64,000 nt of DNA from Micavibrio sp. UBA6145 (GTDB lineage Bacteria; Pseudomonadota; Alphaproteobacteria; Micavibrionales; UBA1664), in NCBI GenBank assembly GCA_002423205.1, contig DIUZ01000026.1, positions 124,001 through 188,000 on the forward strand. Direction: 5' to 3'. Below the pieces are notes generated by a model, which was not told the origin of the DNA, did no database searches, and saw nothing but the letters and a program-made list of their open reading frames with translations. Shown here one piece after another: positions 19,741 through 30,666 of this stretch. Each line of letters starts with the position of its first letter. Position 1 is the first letter of the stretch. The translations under genes were made by a program, and so were the position numbers.

Positions 19741-21234
19741 ATGGCCAAGGCCAAAAATCCATCCAGATCCAATGCTAAAGCGGCAAATGACGACCGCACC
19801 CTGATCAAAACCCACGCGTATATTGACGGCGCATGGAAACCCGCAAAGGGCAAAAAGACCTTCGCCGTCACCGATCCGGCAGACGGCAGCGTGATTGCCA
19901 GGGTCCCGGATTGCGGCATCGCCGACGCGGAAGATGCCATCAGGGCCGCCAAGGCCGCCTTCCCGGCATGGAAGGCCTTGCTGCCCAAACAGCGCGCCGA
20001 CCTGTTGAAACGCTGGTACACACTAATCATGCAGAACCAGGACACACTGGCCCGCATCCTGTCCCGCGAAAATGGCAAGCCTCTGAAAGAGGCAATGGGT
20101 GAAGTCGCCTACGGCGCATCTTTCATTGAATGGTTCGCGGAAGAAGCCCGCCGCCTCTACGGCCGCACCGTCCCACCCTTCAAAGCCGACGCCCGGACCA
20201 TTGTGACCAGGGAGGCCGTGGGCGTCTGCGCTGCCATCACCCCGTGGAATTTCCCGAATGCCATGATCACGCGCAAAGTTGGTCCGGCCCTCGCCGCCGG
20301 TTGCACCATGATCCTGAAGCCCCCGGCAGAGACCCCGCTATCGGCTCTGGCACTGGCAGCCCTCGCAGAAGAGGCCGGAATACCAAAAGGGGTGTTCAAT
20401 GTGGTGACCACCACCGCCTCCAAGGAGATCGGCCGGATTCTGTCCACCCACCCGGACATAGCCAAGCTGTCCTTTACTGGTTCAACCGAAGTGGGACGCG
20501 CCTTGATGGCGCAATGTGCACCGTCGTTAAAACGAGTTTCTCTGGAACTCGGCGGCAACGCCCCTTTTATCGTGTTTGATGACGCCGACCTCAATGCCGC
20601 AGTAAACAGCGCTTTACAAAGCAAGTTTAGAAACTCGGGACAGACATGCGTCTGCGCCAACCGTATTTATGTCCAAAAGGGCATTTACGACAGGTTCACT
20701 GCATCACTGCTTAAGGCTGTGGCCAAGATGAAGACCGGTGGTGCCTTCGAGGATGGTGTATCCATTGGCCCCCTGATCAACCAAAAGGGTCTCAAAAAAG
20801 TGCAGGATCTGGTCGCAGATGCCAAGACCAAGGGGGCAAGGGTAGTTACGGGTGGTGCACCCGACAAACGGGGCGGCCTTTTCTATCAGCCAACCATCCT
20901 GACCAACGCCAAGCCATCTATGAAAATGGCCTCAACCGAGATTTTTGGGCCCGTCGCCGCCCTTTACCCTTTCAAAGACGAGGAAGACGCCATCCGCCAG
21001 GCCAATGACACTGAATACGGACTGGCCGCCTATGTCTGCACCCGCGATCTGGGCCGGGCATTCCGCATGTCCGAGCGTCTTCAATACGGCATCATCGGGA
21101 TCAACGAAGGCATCATATCGTCAGAATCCGCACCTTTCGGCGGTATCAAACAATCCGGCTTTGGCCGCGAGGGGGGTCTTGAGGGCATCGAGGAGTATAC
21201 TTCCGTCAAATACGCCCTGTTCGGCGGCCTTTGA
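19741..21234 (+). CDS. gabD: Aldehyde dehydrogenase, probably succinate-semialdehyde dehydrogenase
   Basis: 497 residues. ALDH motifs: VCAAITPWNFPNAMITRK (cofactor and oxyanion Asn), FTGSTEVGR, catalytic Glu in LELGGNAPF and catalytic Cys in NSGQTCVCANR, with EIFGPVAALYPF near the end. The CVCANR context is typical of NAD(P)-dependent succinate-semialdehyde dehydrogenases (GabD), which oxidise succinate semialdehyde to succinate. A good Shine-Dalgarno (AGGAG) precedes the ATG. Other aldehyde substrates are possible. Confidence 0.85.
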   Translation: MAKAKNPSRSNAKAANDDRTLIKTHAYIDGAWKPAKGKKTFAVTDPADGSVIARVPDCGIADAEDAIRAAKAAFPAWKALLPKQRADLLKRWYTLIMQNQDTLARILSRENGKPLKEAMGEVAYGASFIEWFAEEARRLYGRTVPPFKADARTIVTREAVGVCAAITPWNFPNAMITRKVGPALAAGCTMILKPPAETPLSALALAALAEEAGIPKGVFNVVTTTASKEIGRILSTHPDIAKLSFTGSTEVGRALMAQCAPSLKRVSLELGGNAPFIVFDDADLNAAVNSALQSKFRNSGQTCVCANRIYVQKGIYDRFTASLLKAVAKMKTGGAFEDGVSIGPLINQKGLKKVQDLVADAKTKGARVVTGGAPDKRGGLFYQPTILTNAKPSMKMASTEIFGPVAALYPFKDEEDAIRQANDTEYGLAAYVCTRDLGRAFRMSERLQYGIIGINEGIISSESAPFGGIKQSGFGREGGLEGIEEYTSVKYALFGGL

Positions 21235-21435
21235 AATTCCCCGGATCAAAAATAATCCTGCTCCGCCAAAAGGATAGGTTGGTGCTTTAGGACAAATCGG
21301 TTACAAAGATACGAAGCGGAATATAGGGCGGGTGTGTCGACCAAAGCAGGCGGAAAACAGCCGAAAAGGTCATCAAAACGCCCCAATGTTAACGCCATAT
21401 AAAAGTGAAGCACCTAGTATATGGAACCAAGTCAG

Positions 21436-21520
21436 GGTTAATACGTTAACGGATGGGGTCAAATCGTTAATCCCACATTAACATAATAATTGACTTCGGT
21501 GTCGGGTTTGGCTAATTATA
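21436..21520 (+). promoter_or_regulatory. CtrA-type box and putative promoter of the adhesin gene
   Basis: The 21235-21611 spacer holds no gene but a cluster of GTTAA motifs: TTAA-N4-TTAA near 21437-21448 and an exact TTAA-TCCCACA-TTAAC box ending near 21482. TTGACT (21490-21495) and TAATTA (21513-21518) are 17 bp apart and could be -35/-10 elements, with the box just upstream of -35. The last 90 bp would be a 5' leader. Confidence 0.55.
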
Positions 21521-21611
21521 GCCATTCCGGCAAAAAGCATCGGGTTGCATTTCGCGGGTATTCGGATTAAAAAAACGGGGCTTTTCCCGATACATATAGA
21601 GGGTTGTTAAG

Positions 21612-24600
21612 ATGAAAAACGGCGCCAGCGTCCAACAGTGCACCACCACATCGACTGAATACGTCATCCAGAAACCCTGCGCCGGTTCAAACGTCATGGT
21701 CTCGATCTCCAAGGACGAGCCGACCGCCTTCAACTTCGGCCTCGAAGACGTTAAGGCCATGAAGCTGCTCGCTGGCGGTGCCATGATGATCACCTTCGAT
21801 GACGGCGCCACCCTGACCATCAACAATTTTGAACAGGCCAAGGCCTCGTTCCCGTTCACCGACGTCGCTATGTCCGATGGCACCGTCATGAACCTGCAAA
21901 AAGTCGCCACTGGCCTTGCCGGCACCCTCCCGCAAGACACCGTTGCCGACCTGACTATTCTGAAACCCCAGGGCGGCCTGAACGCCACCCAGTTCAACCT
22001 GCAGCCGGGCAAGACCTATACGCTGGGCTTTGCCATGAAAGACGTCTCTGGCGTCGAGCAACAGGGCTCTGACCTGCTCGTCACCTTTACCGACGGCACC
22101 AGCCTGACCCTGCACAACTATGCCGAAGTCGGTGCCAGCGCCCTGCCCCCGCAGATGACCCTGGCCGACGGTTCGGTCGTTCCCGTCTCGCAACTCATCA
22201 ACGTTCTGAACGTTGCCGCCGCCCAACAGGTGAAAACCGTTGAACCGGCCGCCGGCGAAGAAATTCAGGCACCCAAACAAGCCGCCTTCAAAAAAGCCCC
22301 GGCCCAACAGATCGCATCCGCAGAGGAACTGGCCGAAATCGAACCGGCTGCTGGTGCTGCCGGTGGTCCCGCTGGCGGTGGTTACGGTTTTGAATCTTCC
22401 GTTGACCCGGCTGGCATTTCTGCCCTCGCCGCCATCGGCCCGATTGGACCGACGGCCCTCGCCTTTGGCCTGCCGACCTTTATTGACGGCCCGATTGCAC
22501 AACCGCTGGCGGCTACCGCCGCGCCGTTCGCAACGCTGACCGCGACCGACAAATTCACCTTTGAAGACACGCCCGTAAACCTGCAGATCGCGGCCGCCGG
22601 CGACAGCCCGGCAACGGATCAGTTGACCGTTACGGTCTCCGGCATCCCGGCGGGCTGGACCGTCGACATCGCAGCTTCCGGCGGCGGTACATATAATGCA
22701 GGCACAGGCACCTACACCATCGCCCTGCCGACCGGCCAAAGCTACGCCGGTGGACCGGTTCTGGTTCCGCCCGCAAACGGCGACGCCGACATCAAGGCGC
22801 CGACCAACCCGGCCCTGACCGTTACACTCGACATCACCGACACATCGACCGGTACGACCACCACGCTGACATCGCCGCTCAACGTCACCGTTGACGCCGT
22901 CGCTGACCAGCCTGATCTCGCCGTTCAAAACGTGTCCGGTTCGGACAACGTGGCCCTGCCGCTGAGCATCGCCGCCGCTGTCACCGACACCGATGGTTCT
23001 GAAACCCTGACCACCGCCACGCTCTCGGGCATTCCGGCTGGCTTCACGCTGAGCGCCGGCACCCTTTCGGGCGGCGTGTGGACTGTAAACGCTGCTGATC
23101 TTTCGACCCTGACACTGACCGCACCGCGCGGCTTTGACGGTTCGTTCGTCGTGACGGTTCGCGTCAACAACGCTGAAACCAACCTGACGGACAGCGAGAT
23201 CACGCTGGCCAACAACACCAACTTCAATACCGAAAGCTTCCTCGTCACCTTCAATGACACCGCACCGATCGTCGGTTCGTCGTCGGCCACGGTTGACGAC
23301 ACGCAGCTGACCGGCGGCCCGAACGTCGCCACCGGCAACGTCACCGTCAATTACCAGCTCGACACGCCCGGCACCTTCGCGCCGCAAAACGTATTCAGCG
23401 CATCAGGCTCGCTGCTCGGCGGCGCACTGACCTCAAACGGCAACCCGGTCACCGTTGCCCTTGCTGGCAACACCTACACCGGCACCGCAAACGGCGTCAC
23501 CGTCTTCACGATGGTCGTCAACACCAACGGCACCTACACTTTCAGCCAGTTCGAACAACTCGACCATGCTGACGGCTCGACGCAGAACGAGACCATTGCC
23601 CTGACCTTCCAGGTTGGCGCAACGGACGCTGACGGCGACACCACCACCAACACCATCACCATCAACGTGCTGGACGACGCACCGCTTGCAGTGAATGACA
23701 CCGCAACCACGGCTGGCACCATCACCGGCAACGTCACCACCAACGACACCCTGTCGCAGGATACGCCGAACACGGTCACGCAGATCGTTTACAACGGCGT
23801 CACTACGGCTGTTCCTGCCAACGGCACCAACGTCACCATCGTTGGCCAGTTCGGCACCCTGGTCATCAATTCGACCGGCGCTTACACTTATACGTCCAAC
23901 AACGTTGGCACCGGCACCGACAACTTCCAGTACACGCTGCGCGATTTCGACGGTGATACGTCGACGGCTGTTCTGGGCGCCACGGTCAGCGGCCTTGACA
24001 CCATTCCGGTCATTGGCAACTCGACCGTTCAGGTTGATGACACCAACCTCTCGGCTGGTCCGAACATCATTGCAGGCACCGTTCCTGCTGACTTCCTGGC
24101 CAACGCGCCGGGCACGATCAATGCCACCAACACCTTCACTGCCGGCGGCTCGCTCGCTGGCGGCACATTGTCGTCCAACGGCAACCCGGTCACCGTTGCC
24201 CTTGCCGGCAACACCTACACCGGTACCGCAAACGGCGTGACCATCTTCACGCTGGTCGTGAACACCAACGGCCAATACACCTTCACCCAGTTCGAACAAC
24301 TGGATCACGCTGACGGCACCAACCCGAACGACGTCATCAACCTGAACTTCACCGTTCAGGGCACCGACGCCGACGGCGACACCGATACCGGCGTCATCAC
24401 CGTCAACGTCCTCGACGACGCACCGGTTGCCATCAACGACAGCTTCGTCTCCGCAACCGGCACGGCATCGGGCAACATCCTGACCAACGACATCGCTGGC
24501 CAGGACACCCCGCTTAAAGTGTTCGACGTCACCTTCGGCGGTGACACACGCGTTCTGCCGACCGACGGTTCGAACGTCACCATTACGAACGCTTCGGGTA

Positions 24601-27600
24601 CGCTTGTTATCAATAACAACGGCGCATTCACCTTCACCCCCCCGGTTCCGGGTCAGGGCGTGACGTTCACATATCACAACATTGATTTTGACAACGACCA
24701 GTCGGTTGTCGACGCAACGCACGGCCAGGTCGTCATCGACACCAACGGCGTTCCGACCATCACGGGTTCCGGCGTTACGGTTGATGAAACCACGCTGTTC
24801 GACTCCGGCACCCCGCAAGTCGCCAATGGCACTTATACGTTCGGCTTCGGCGGCGACGGCCAGGGCGCTGGCGGCATCGCCAACACCGGCTACACCGGTC
24901 CGGCGCTGACCTCGCACGGTAACGCCGTTACAGTTACGCTGGCCGGCAACACCTACACCGGCGTTGCCAACGGCATCACCATCTTCACGATGGTGATCAA
25001 CACCAACGGGACCTACACCTTCACCCAGTTCCAGGAACTGGATCACCCGAACGCAAACGACCACAACGACGCGCTGAACCTGACTTTCGGTCTGCGTATC
25101 ACCGACGCTGATGGTTCGGCCGCTACGGGCACGATCACCGCAACCGTCCTCGACGACGGTCCGGTTGCCATCAACGACAGCTTCGTATCCACAACCGGCA
25201 CGGCTTCGGGCAACATCCTGACCAACGACCGCATCGGCGCTGATGAACCGGGCAAAGTGTACGACGTCAATTTCGGCGGCGACACGCGCGTTCTGCCGAC
25301 CGACGGTTCGAACGTCACCATCACCAATGCCTCGGGCACGCTGGTTATCAACAACACCGGCGCGTTCACCTTCACACCTCCGGTTCCGGGTCAGGGCGTA
25401 ACGTTCACCTACCGCAACATCGACACCGACGGCGACCGTTCGGTCATCGACGCAACACACGGTAACGTCGTCATCGACACCAACGGCGTTCCGACCATCA
25501 CAGGTTCGACCGTTACGGTTGACGAAACCAACCTTGCCAATTCCGGCACCGCACAAGTCGCGAACGGTACGTTCACCTTCAACTACGGCGGCGACGGTCA
25601 GGGCACTGGCGGCATCACCACCACCGGTTACACCGGCCCGGCGCTGACCTCGCAAGGTCAGGCTGTTACGGTCACGCTGGCCGGCAATACCTACACCGGT
25701 ACCGCAGGCGGCCAGACTGTCTTCACGATGGTTGTCAATGCCAACGGCACCTACACCTTTACGCAACTGCGCGAGATCGATCACCCGAACGCGACCGATC
25801 CGAACGATGCGCTGAACCTGACCTTCGGCGTCCGCGTCACTGACGCTGACGGCACGACGGCCAACGCCACACTGACCGCCATCGTTCTCGATGACGGCCC
25901 GGTTGCCAACAACGATACGTTCCTGTCCTCGACGGCGACCGCTTCGGGCAACATCACGACCAACGACCGTATCGGCGCTGACACGCCGGGCCACGTTTAC
26001 GACGTCACCTTCGGCGGCGACACGCGCACCCTTCCGGCCGACGGTTCCAACGTCACCATCACCAACGCGTCCGGCACGCTGGTCATCAACATGACCGGTG
26101 CGTTCACCTACACCCCGCCGCTGCCGGGCAATGGTGCGACCTTCACGTACCGCCTGATCGACTTTGACGGTGATATCTCCACCGTCGACGCGACACACGG
26201 CACGGTTACGGTTGATACGGATGCAACGCCGGTCATCGGCGACAGCACCATCGTCACCGACGAAACCTCGCTGGTATCCGGTCCGCAGACGACCACGGGC
26301 GCAGTATCCGCCTCGTTCTTCGGCGACACGCCGGGCACGATTGCTGCGGTCAACACGTTCACGTCCGGCGGCTCGCTGCTCGGCGGCGCGCTGACCTCGC
26401 ACGGTTCGCCCGTGACGGTCTCGCTGGCCGGCAACGTTTACACCGGCCGCGACGCCGCAGGCACCACCGTATTCACCCTGACGGTGAATGCGAACGGCAC
26501 CTACAGCTTCACCCAGTACGAACAGCTGGATCATGCCAACGGATCTGACCCGAACGATATCATCAGCCTGAACTTCACCGTTCGCGGCACCGATGCCGAC
26601 GGCGACACCGATACCGGCGTCATCACCGTCAACATCCGTGACGACGCACCGTCAGCGCTGAACGACACCGTCAACATTCCGACGGGTTCGCTCACCGCTA
26701 CGGGTAACGTTCTTGCCAACGACACCGCTGGCCAGGACACACCGGTTCCGGTTCTGTCCGTCACCTATAACGGTGCGACCACCAACCTGCCGCAAAACGG
26801 CACGAACGTGACGATCACGGGTGCCAATGGCACCCTGGTCATCAATTCGACCGGCGCTTACACCTACACGTCGAACAACACCACGACGGGCACGGATGTG
26901 TTCAACTACACGATCCGTGACTATGACGGTGACACGTCGACCGCCAACCTGAGCGTAACGATTGCAGACATCGACACCGTTCCGGTTGTCGGCGACTCCC
27001 TCGTGCAGGTTGACGAAACCAACCTCATCACCGGTCCGAACGTTGTTTCCGGCACTGTTTCCAGCAACTTCTTCGGCGACGGTCCGGGCACGCTTGCCGC
27101 GGTCAACACGTTCTCCGCAACGGGTTCGGTTGCAACCGGCACGCTCAAGAGCAACGGCAACAACGTGACGGTGTCGCTCTCGGGCAATACCTACACCGGT
27201 ACCGCCAATGGCGTTACGGTCTTCACGCTGCTGGTCAACGCCAACGGTTCGTACACATTCACCCAGTACGAACAACTGGATCACGCTGACGGCAACAACC
27301 CGAACGACGTCATCAACCTGAACTTCACCGTTCGTGGCACTGACGCTGACGGCGACACCGATACCGGCGTCATCACCGTTCAGGTCCTGGACGACGCCCC
27401 GATCGCGGTCAATGACAGCTTCATTTCGTCGACGGCCACGGCTTCCGGCAACATCCTGGCCAACGACATTCCGGGTCAGGACATTCCGGTTCGCCTGTAT
27501 GACGTGACCTTCGGCGGCGAAACCCGCTCGGTCCCGTCCAACGGCACCAACATCACCATTACCAACGGCGCAGGTACGCTGGTCATCAATGCATCCGGCC

Positions 27601-29018
27601 AGTTCACCTACACCCCGCCGCTGCCGGGCAATGGTACGACATTCACGTACCGCCTGATCGACGCAGACGGTGATATCAGCCAGGCTGGCGCTGCCAACCA
27701 GACGGGTACCGTCACGGTTGATACCGACGGCACCCCGGTCATCACCAACACCACGGGCACTGTTTATGAAAGCGGTTCGCACACCACCACCGGTGTTGTG
27801 ACGGGCAACTTCTTCGGCGACGGTCCGGGTACCTTCATCACCTGCGGCGGCTTCAACGCCACCGGCTCGCTGATGACCGGCGCCCTGCGCTCCGGCGGTC
27901 ACGCGGTGACGGTCACCAACACCGGCTCGGGTTACATTGGTACGGCCAACGGCCAGACCGTGTTCACCATGGCGCTGGCGGCTGACGGTTCGTACACCTT
28001 CAACCTGTTGCGTCCGCTGGATCATGCCAACGCAAGCAACCCGAACGACGTTATCAACCTGAACTTCGAAGTCTGCGGACGCGATGCTGACGGCGACGTT
28101 GGTCACGGCATTCTCACCATCAACGTTGTTGACGGTGCGCCGGTTGCCGCGCCGGATGCGGTCACGTATTGCACGAACGACTACTTCCACAACGGCAACC
28201 TGGTCACGGGCTTCAACCCGGGCGGCGGTTCCGCTGGCATCGACACCACAAGCTTCGACACCCCGACAACGGTTTACCAGATCACGGGTGCCGGTGGCAC
28301 GCAGGCGATCAGCAGCAACGGCGTCACGCAAATCGACGGCCAGTACGGCTCGCTCTACGTGTTCTCGAACGGTGCTTATGTTTACTATGCAAAAGTGCCG
28401 GGCGATCACACCGAGAACTTCACGTACTATCTGAAGGATTTCGACGGCGATACGGCTATGGCGACCCTGTCGATCACGGCACAAAGCTCGCACTCGGCCA
28501 ACGCCTCGATCATCACGGTCAACGGTACGACCTATGGTAACGACGGCAACAACGCCATGATTTCCTACGCAGGCAGCGTCAATGACACCGTGTTCGGCGG
28601 TGGCGGCGATGACGTCATCATGTCGTGGACGGGCAATGACACGCTGCATGGCGGCGCAGGCAACGATGCCCTGTTCGGCGAATACGGCCAGGATGTTCTG
28701 TACGGCGGTGCCGGCGCAGACATCTTCGTGGCTGACCGCGCTGACTTCATCGGCGACTACGCTGGCAAGTTTGTCGACACCGTCATGGACTTCAGTGCAT
28801 CGGAAGGCGACGTGATCGACCTGTCGGCGCTGATCAACAACGGCTCGGCCGCACAAACCGCTATCGACAGCTACGTTCGTACGGTCAACCAGGGTGCCAA
28901 TACCATGATCCAGGTGAACAACCAGGACGGGTCTGGCTGGCAGAATGCGATGGTTATCGCAAACCAGAACAACCTGGACGTCCATACGCTGCTGAATAAT
29001 GGGAACCTTGACGTCTAG
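21612..29018 (+). CDS. Giant repetitive RTX adhesin secreted by the type I pathway
   Basis: 2468 residues. N-terminal region (1-~200) with two related beta modules ([40 protein letters not shown]), like the retention prefixes of BapA/LapA adhesins. Residues about 205-300 are an Ala/Pro/Gly linker with two Pro-Ala-Ala-Gly motifs (212-215 and 245-248). Then Ig/cadherin-like domains and seven units of about 247 residues, each containing [16 protein letters not shown] and [19 protein letters not shown], the signature of T1SS-143/VCBS-type repeats. The C-terminus has Ca-binding RTX nonapeptides ([38 protein letters not shown], residues about 2320-2375) and an uncleaved type I secretion signal. The exporter genes follow immediately. 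It probably mediates attachment to surfaces, biofilm or prey; the target is unknown. Confidence 0.9.
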   Translation: MKNGASVQQCTTTSTEYVIQKPCAGSNVMVSISKDEPTAFNFGLEDVKAMKLLAGGAMMITFDDGATLTINNFEQAKASFPFTDVAMSDGTVMNLQKVATGLAGTLPQDTVADLTILKPQGGLNATQFNLQPGKTYTLGFAMKDVSGVEQQGSDLLVTFTDGTSLTLHNYAEVGASALPPQMTLADGSVVPVSQLINVLNVAAAQQVKTVEPAAGEEIQAPKQAAFKKAPAQQIASAEELAEIEPAAGAAGGPAGGGYGFESSVDPAGISALAAIGPIGPTALAFGLPTFIDGPIAQPLAATAAPFATLTATDKFTFEDTPVNLQIAAAGDSPATDQLTVTVSGIPAGWTVDIAASGGGTYNAGTGTYTIALPTGQSYAGGPVLVPPANGDADIKAPTNPALTVTLDITDTSTGTTTTLTSPLNVTVDAVADQPDLAVQNVSGSDNVALPLSIAAAVTDTDGSETLTTATLSGIPAGFTLSAGTLSGGVWTVNAADLSTLTLTAPRGFDGSFVVTVRVNNAETNLTDSEITLANNTNFNTESFLVTFNDTAPIVGSSSATVDDTQLTGGPNVATGNVTVNYQLDTPGTFAPQNVFSASGSLLGGALTSNGNPVTVALAGNTYTGTANGVTVFTMVVNTNGTYTFSQFEQLDHADGSTQNETIALTFQVGATDADGDTTTNTITINVLDDAPLAVNDTATTAGTITGNVTTNDTLSQDTPNTVTQIVYNGVTTAVPANGTNVTIVGQFGTLVINSTGAYTYTSNNVGTGTDNFQYTLRDFDGDTSTAVLGATVSGLDTIPVIGNSTVQVDDTNLSAGPNIIAGTVPADFLANAPGTINATNTFTAGGSLAGGTLSSNGNPVTVALAGNTYTGTANGVTIFTLVVNTNGQYTFTQFEQLDHADGTNPNDVINLNFTVQGTDADGDTDTGVITVNVLDDAPVAINDSFVSATGTASGNILTNDIAGQDTPLKVFDVTFGGDTRVLPTDGSNVTITNASGTLVINNNGAFTFTPPVPGQGVTFTYHNIDFDNDQSVVDATHGQVVIDTNGVPTITGSGVTVDETTLFDSGTPQVANGTYTFGFGGDGQGAGGIANTGYTGPALTSHGNAVTVTLAGNTYTGVANGITIFTMVINTNGTYTFTQFQELDHPNANDHNDALNLTFGLRITDADGSAATGTITATVLDDGPVAINDSFVSTTGTASGNILTNDRIGADEPGKVYDVNFGGDTRVLPTDGSNVTITNASGTLVINNTGAFTFTPPVPGQGVTFTYRNIDTDGDRSVIDATHGNVVIDTNGVPTITGSTVTVDETNLANSGTAQVANGTFTFNYGGDGQGTGGITTTGYTGPALTSQGQAVTVTLAGNTYTGTAGGQTVFTMVVNANGTYTFTQLREIDHPNATDPNDALNLTFGVRVTDADGTTANATLTAIVLDDGPVANNDTFLSSTATASGNITTNDRIGADTPGHVYDVTFGGDTRTLPADGSNVTITNASGTLVINMTGAFTYTPPLPGNGATFTYRLIDFDGDISTVDATHGTVTVDTDATPVIGDSTIVTDETSLVSGPQTTTGAVSASFFGDTPGTIAAVNTFTSGGSLLGGALTSHGSPVTVSLAGNVYTGRDAAGTTVFTLTVNANGTYSFTQYEQLDHANGSDPNDIISLNFTVRGTDADGDTDTGVITVNIRDDAPSALNDTVNIPTGSLTATGNVLANDTAGQDTPVPVLSVTYNGATTNLPQNGTNVTITGANGTLVINSTGAYTYTSNNTTTGTDVFNYTIRDYDGDTSTANLSVTIADIDTVPVVGDSLVQVDETNLITGPNVVSGTVSSNFFGDGPGTLAAVNTFSATGSVATGTLKSNGNNVTVSLSGNTYTGTANGVTVFTLLVNANGSYTFTQYEQLDHADGNNPNDVINLNFTVRGTDADGDTDTGVITVQVLDDAPIAVNDSFISSTATASGNILANDIPGQDIPVRLYDVTFGGETRSVPSNGTNITITNGAGTLVINASGQFTYTPPLPGNGTTFTYRLIDADGDISQAGAANQTGTVTVDTDGTPVITNTTGTVYESGSHTTTGVVTGNFFGDGPGTFITCGGFNATGSLMTGALRSGGHAVTVTNTGSGYIGTANGQTVFTMALAADGSYTFNLLRPLDHANASNPNDVINLNFEVCGRDADGDVGHGILTINVVDGAPVAAPDAVTYCTNDYFHNGNLVTGFNPGGGSAGIDTTSFDTPTTVYQITGAGGTQAISSNGVTQIDGQYGSLYVFSNGAYVYYAKVPGDHTENFTYYLKDFDGDTAMATLSITAQSSHSANASIITVNGTTYGNDGNNAMISYAGSVNDTVFGGGGDDVIMSWTGNDTLHGGAGNDALFGEYGQDVLYGGAGADIFVADRADFIGDYAGKFVDTVMDFSASEGDVIDLSALINNGSAAQTAIDSYVRTVNQGANTMIQVNNQDGSGWQNAMVIANQNNLDVHTLLNNGNLDV
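23270..28480 (+). repeat. Seven tandem coding repeats of about 740 bp in the adhesin gene
   Basis: The TDADG block recurs near 23625, 24365, 25100, 25840, 26590, 27340 and 28080, giving a period of about 740-750 bp. Units 2, 5 and 6 are closest to each other, and units 3 and 4 form a second subtype ([23 protein letters not shown]) with a longer GGDGQG insertion; unit 7 is divergent and Cys-containing. This alternation suggests segmental duplication. Confidence 0.8.
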
Positions 29019-29082
29019 ACCCGCGTTATAAGTGGGTACTAATCCCCCTGCGATGGTAAGGACCAAGTCTAAGTCATTGGTA

Positions 29083-29116
29083 AAGAGCCGAAAATTCCAA
29101 TCGGCTCTTGCCTTTT
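29083..29116 (+). terminator. Intrinsic terminator after the adhesin gene
   Basis: AAGAGCCGA (29083-29091) and TCGGCTCTT (29101-29109) form a 9-bp stem with a 9-nt loop, followed by GCCTTTT. It may attenuate transcription between the abundant adhesin and its exporter. Confidence 0.75.
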
Positions 29117-29166
29117 GGGGGTTTTTGAGTAATAACAGACCATAAAGTTAATAAACGAGGGAAGCC

Positions 29167-30513
29167 GTGAGCAAGCATTTGAAAACACTTTTACTGTGCA
29201 GCGCCCTGACCATGGGTCTTGCCTTCACCGCGATCTCAGCCAAGGCTGAAGAACTGACCCTCGAAAACGCCGTCGCACGCGGCGTCGTCAGCAACCCGGA
29301 ATACGGTGTCGTTGCGAACAACCGCATGGCCACCGAAGAAGAACTGCTGCAAGGCAAGGGCCTGCGTCGCCCCTCCGTTGATCTGCGCGCTGCAGGCGGC
29401 GTCGACTGGAACGACAATTCAAACACCCGCGCACGCGGTGACAGCTCCGACACCCGCGGCATCTACGACTACAGCGCAACGCTGACGCAGATGCTGTTTG
29501 ACGGTTACAACACCAGCGGCGAAATCAAACGCCAGGAAGACCGCGTTAAATCAGCTGCCTACCGTGTTGAAGAAACCGCACAACTGCTCGGCCTCTCCAT
29601 TGTTGAGGCTTACCTCGAAGTCATGCGCCAGCGCGACCTGCTGCAGATCGCAAAAGACAACGTCAAAGAACACCTGTCGATGCTGGAAGAAATCCGCAAC
29701 GGCGCACAGGCTGGCCGCTCGACCCAGGCTGACGTAGCCCAGGCCGACTCCCGCGTTGCCAACGCCCGCGCCGGCGAAGCTGGCGTCCGCGAAGCCCTGC
29801 GCAACGCTGAAAGCCAGTTTATCCGCGCTGCCGGCGAAAAACCCGACATTCTGGTCATGCCGAAAGTCCCGAGCGAACAACTGCAATCGTCCGTGGACGA
29901 AGCCGTTGAAGTCGCCATGACCTCGACCCCGACCCTTGGCATTTTCGAATCCGATGCTGACGTCGCCTGGACCGAATACAAGAAAACCGCTTCGGCCTTC
30001 TACCCGAAAGTCGACCTGCAACTGCAGGCACGCCAGACCAATGACCTGGCCGGCGTAGAAACCGTCGACAAAAACGCATCCGCGCAAGTGATCGCCAACT
30101 GGAACGTGTTCCGTGGCGGCATTGATACCCACGCGCGCCGCGAAGCCATCTATCGTCACGCACAAGCCAAAGAGCGCCGCGCACAGGAAGCCCGCACGAT
30201 CGAGGAAGATCTGCGCCAGACCTGGGCTGCCATGGTTGCTTCCGGCGAACGCGCCAAGGAATTCAACGCGCAGGCTGATGCCAACGCACAAGTCGTTCAG
30301 GGCTACAAAGACCAGTTCGAACTGGACCGCCGTACCCTGCTGGACGTTCTCGACTCCCAGAATGAATTGTTCGTCTCGCGCTCCAACGCTGTGAACGCGC
30401 AGTACCTGGAAATTCTGGCCGTTTACCGCGTCCTGGCCCTGCAGGGCAAACTGCTCCCGGCACTCAATGTTCCCTCGCCGCGCGAATCCACCCTGGCTGT
30501 CGGCCTGAAATAA
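29167..30513 (+). CDS. TolC-family outer-membrane channel for type I secretion
   Basis: 448 residues, starting at a GTG preceded by a GAGG Shine-Dalgarno. Signal peptide (about 1-27, TMGLAFTAISAKA), then two OEP repeats of long helices (ELTLENAVARGVVSNPEYG; DLLQIAKDNVKEHLSMLEEI; FELDRRTLLDVLDSQNELFV). The last motif is characteristic of the TolC/LapE/AggA group. It would provide the outer-membrane duct for the adjacent ABC exporter and adaptor. Confidence 0.92.
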   Translation: MSKHLKTLLLCSALTMGLAFTAISAKAEELTLENAVARGVVSNPEYGVVANNRMATEEELLQGKGLRRPSVDLRAAGGVDWNDNSNTRARGDSSDTRGIYDYSATLTQMLFDGYNTSGEIKRQEDRVKSAAYRVEETAQLLGLSIVEAYLEVMRQRDLLQIAKDNVKEHLSMLEEIRNGAQAGRSTQADVAQADSRVANARAGEAGVREALRNAESQFIRAAGEKPDILVMPKVPSEQLQSSVDEAVEVAMTSTPTLGIFESDADVAWTEYKKTASAFYPKVDLQLQARQTNDLAGVETVDKNASAQVIANWNVFRGGIDTHARREAIYRHAQAKERRAQEARTIEEDLRQTWAAMVASGERAKEFNAQADANAQVVQGYKDQFELDRRTLLDVLDSQNELFVSRSNAVNAQYLEILAVYRVLALQGKLLPALNVPSPRESTLAVGLK

Positions 30514-30537
30514 CCCTGACAGGTCATAATTCAAAAA

Positions 30538-30564
30538 CCCCCGCCCTTAACCGGCGGGGGTTTT
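30538..30564 (+). terminator. Intrinsic terminator after the TolC-like gene
   Basis: CCCCCGCC (30538-30545), 7-nt loop, GGCGGGGG (30553-30560), then TTTT, with As before the stem. Confidence 0.85.
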
Positions 30565-30666
30565 GCTTTGAAATGCCTCATTTGCCGCGTATTTCGGGAT
30601 TCCCGCCACCGGCCAAAAATGTTAAGATTTCCCATTCAGTTTCCCACGTAATTCCCGGAGCATATT

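Noticed and set aside
23433..26534. Very long minus-strand open frame (over 1000 codons) antisense to the adhesin repeats, with similar ones at 21687-23387 and 26652-29066
   Set aside because: It comes from the repetitive, GC-biased codons of the plus-strand adhesin. The antisense products are themselves low-complexity repeats with no domain and no ribosome-binding site.
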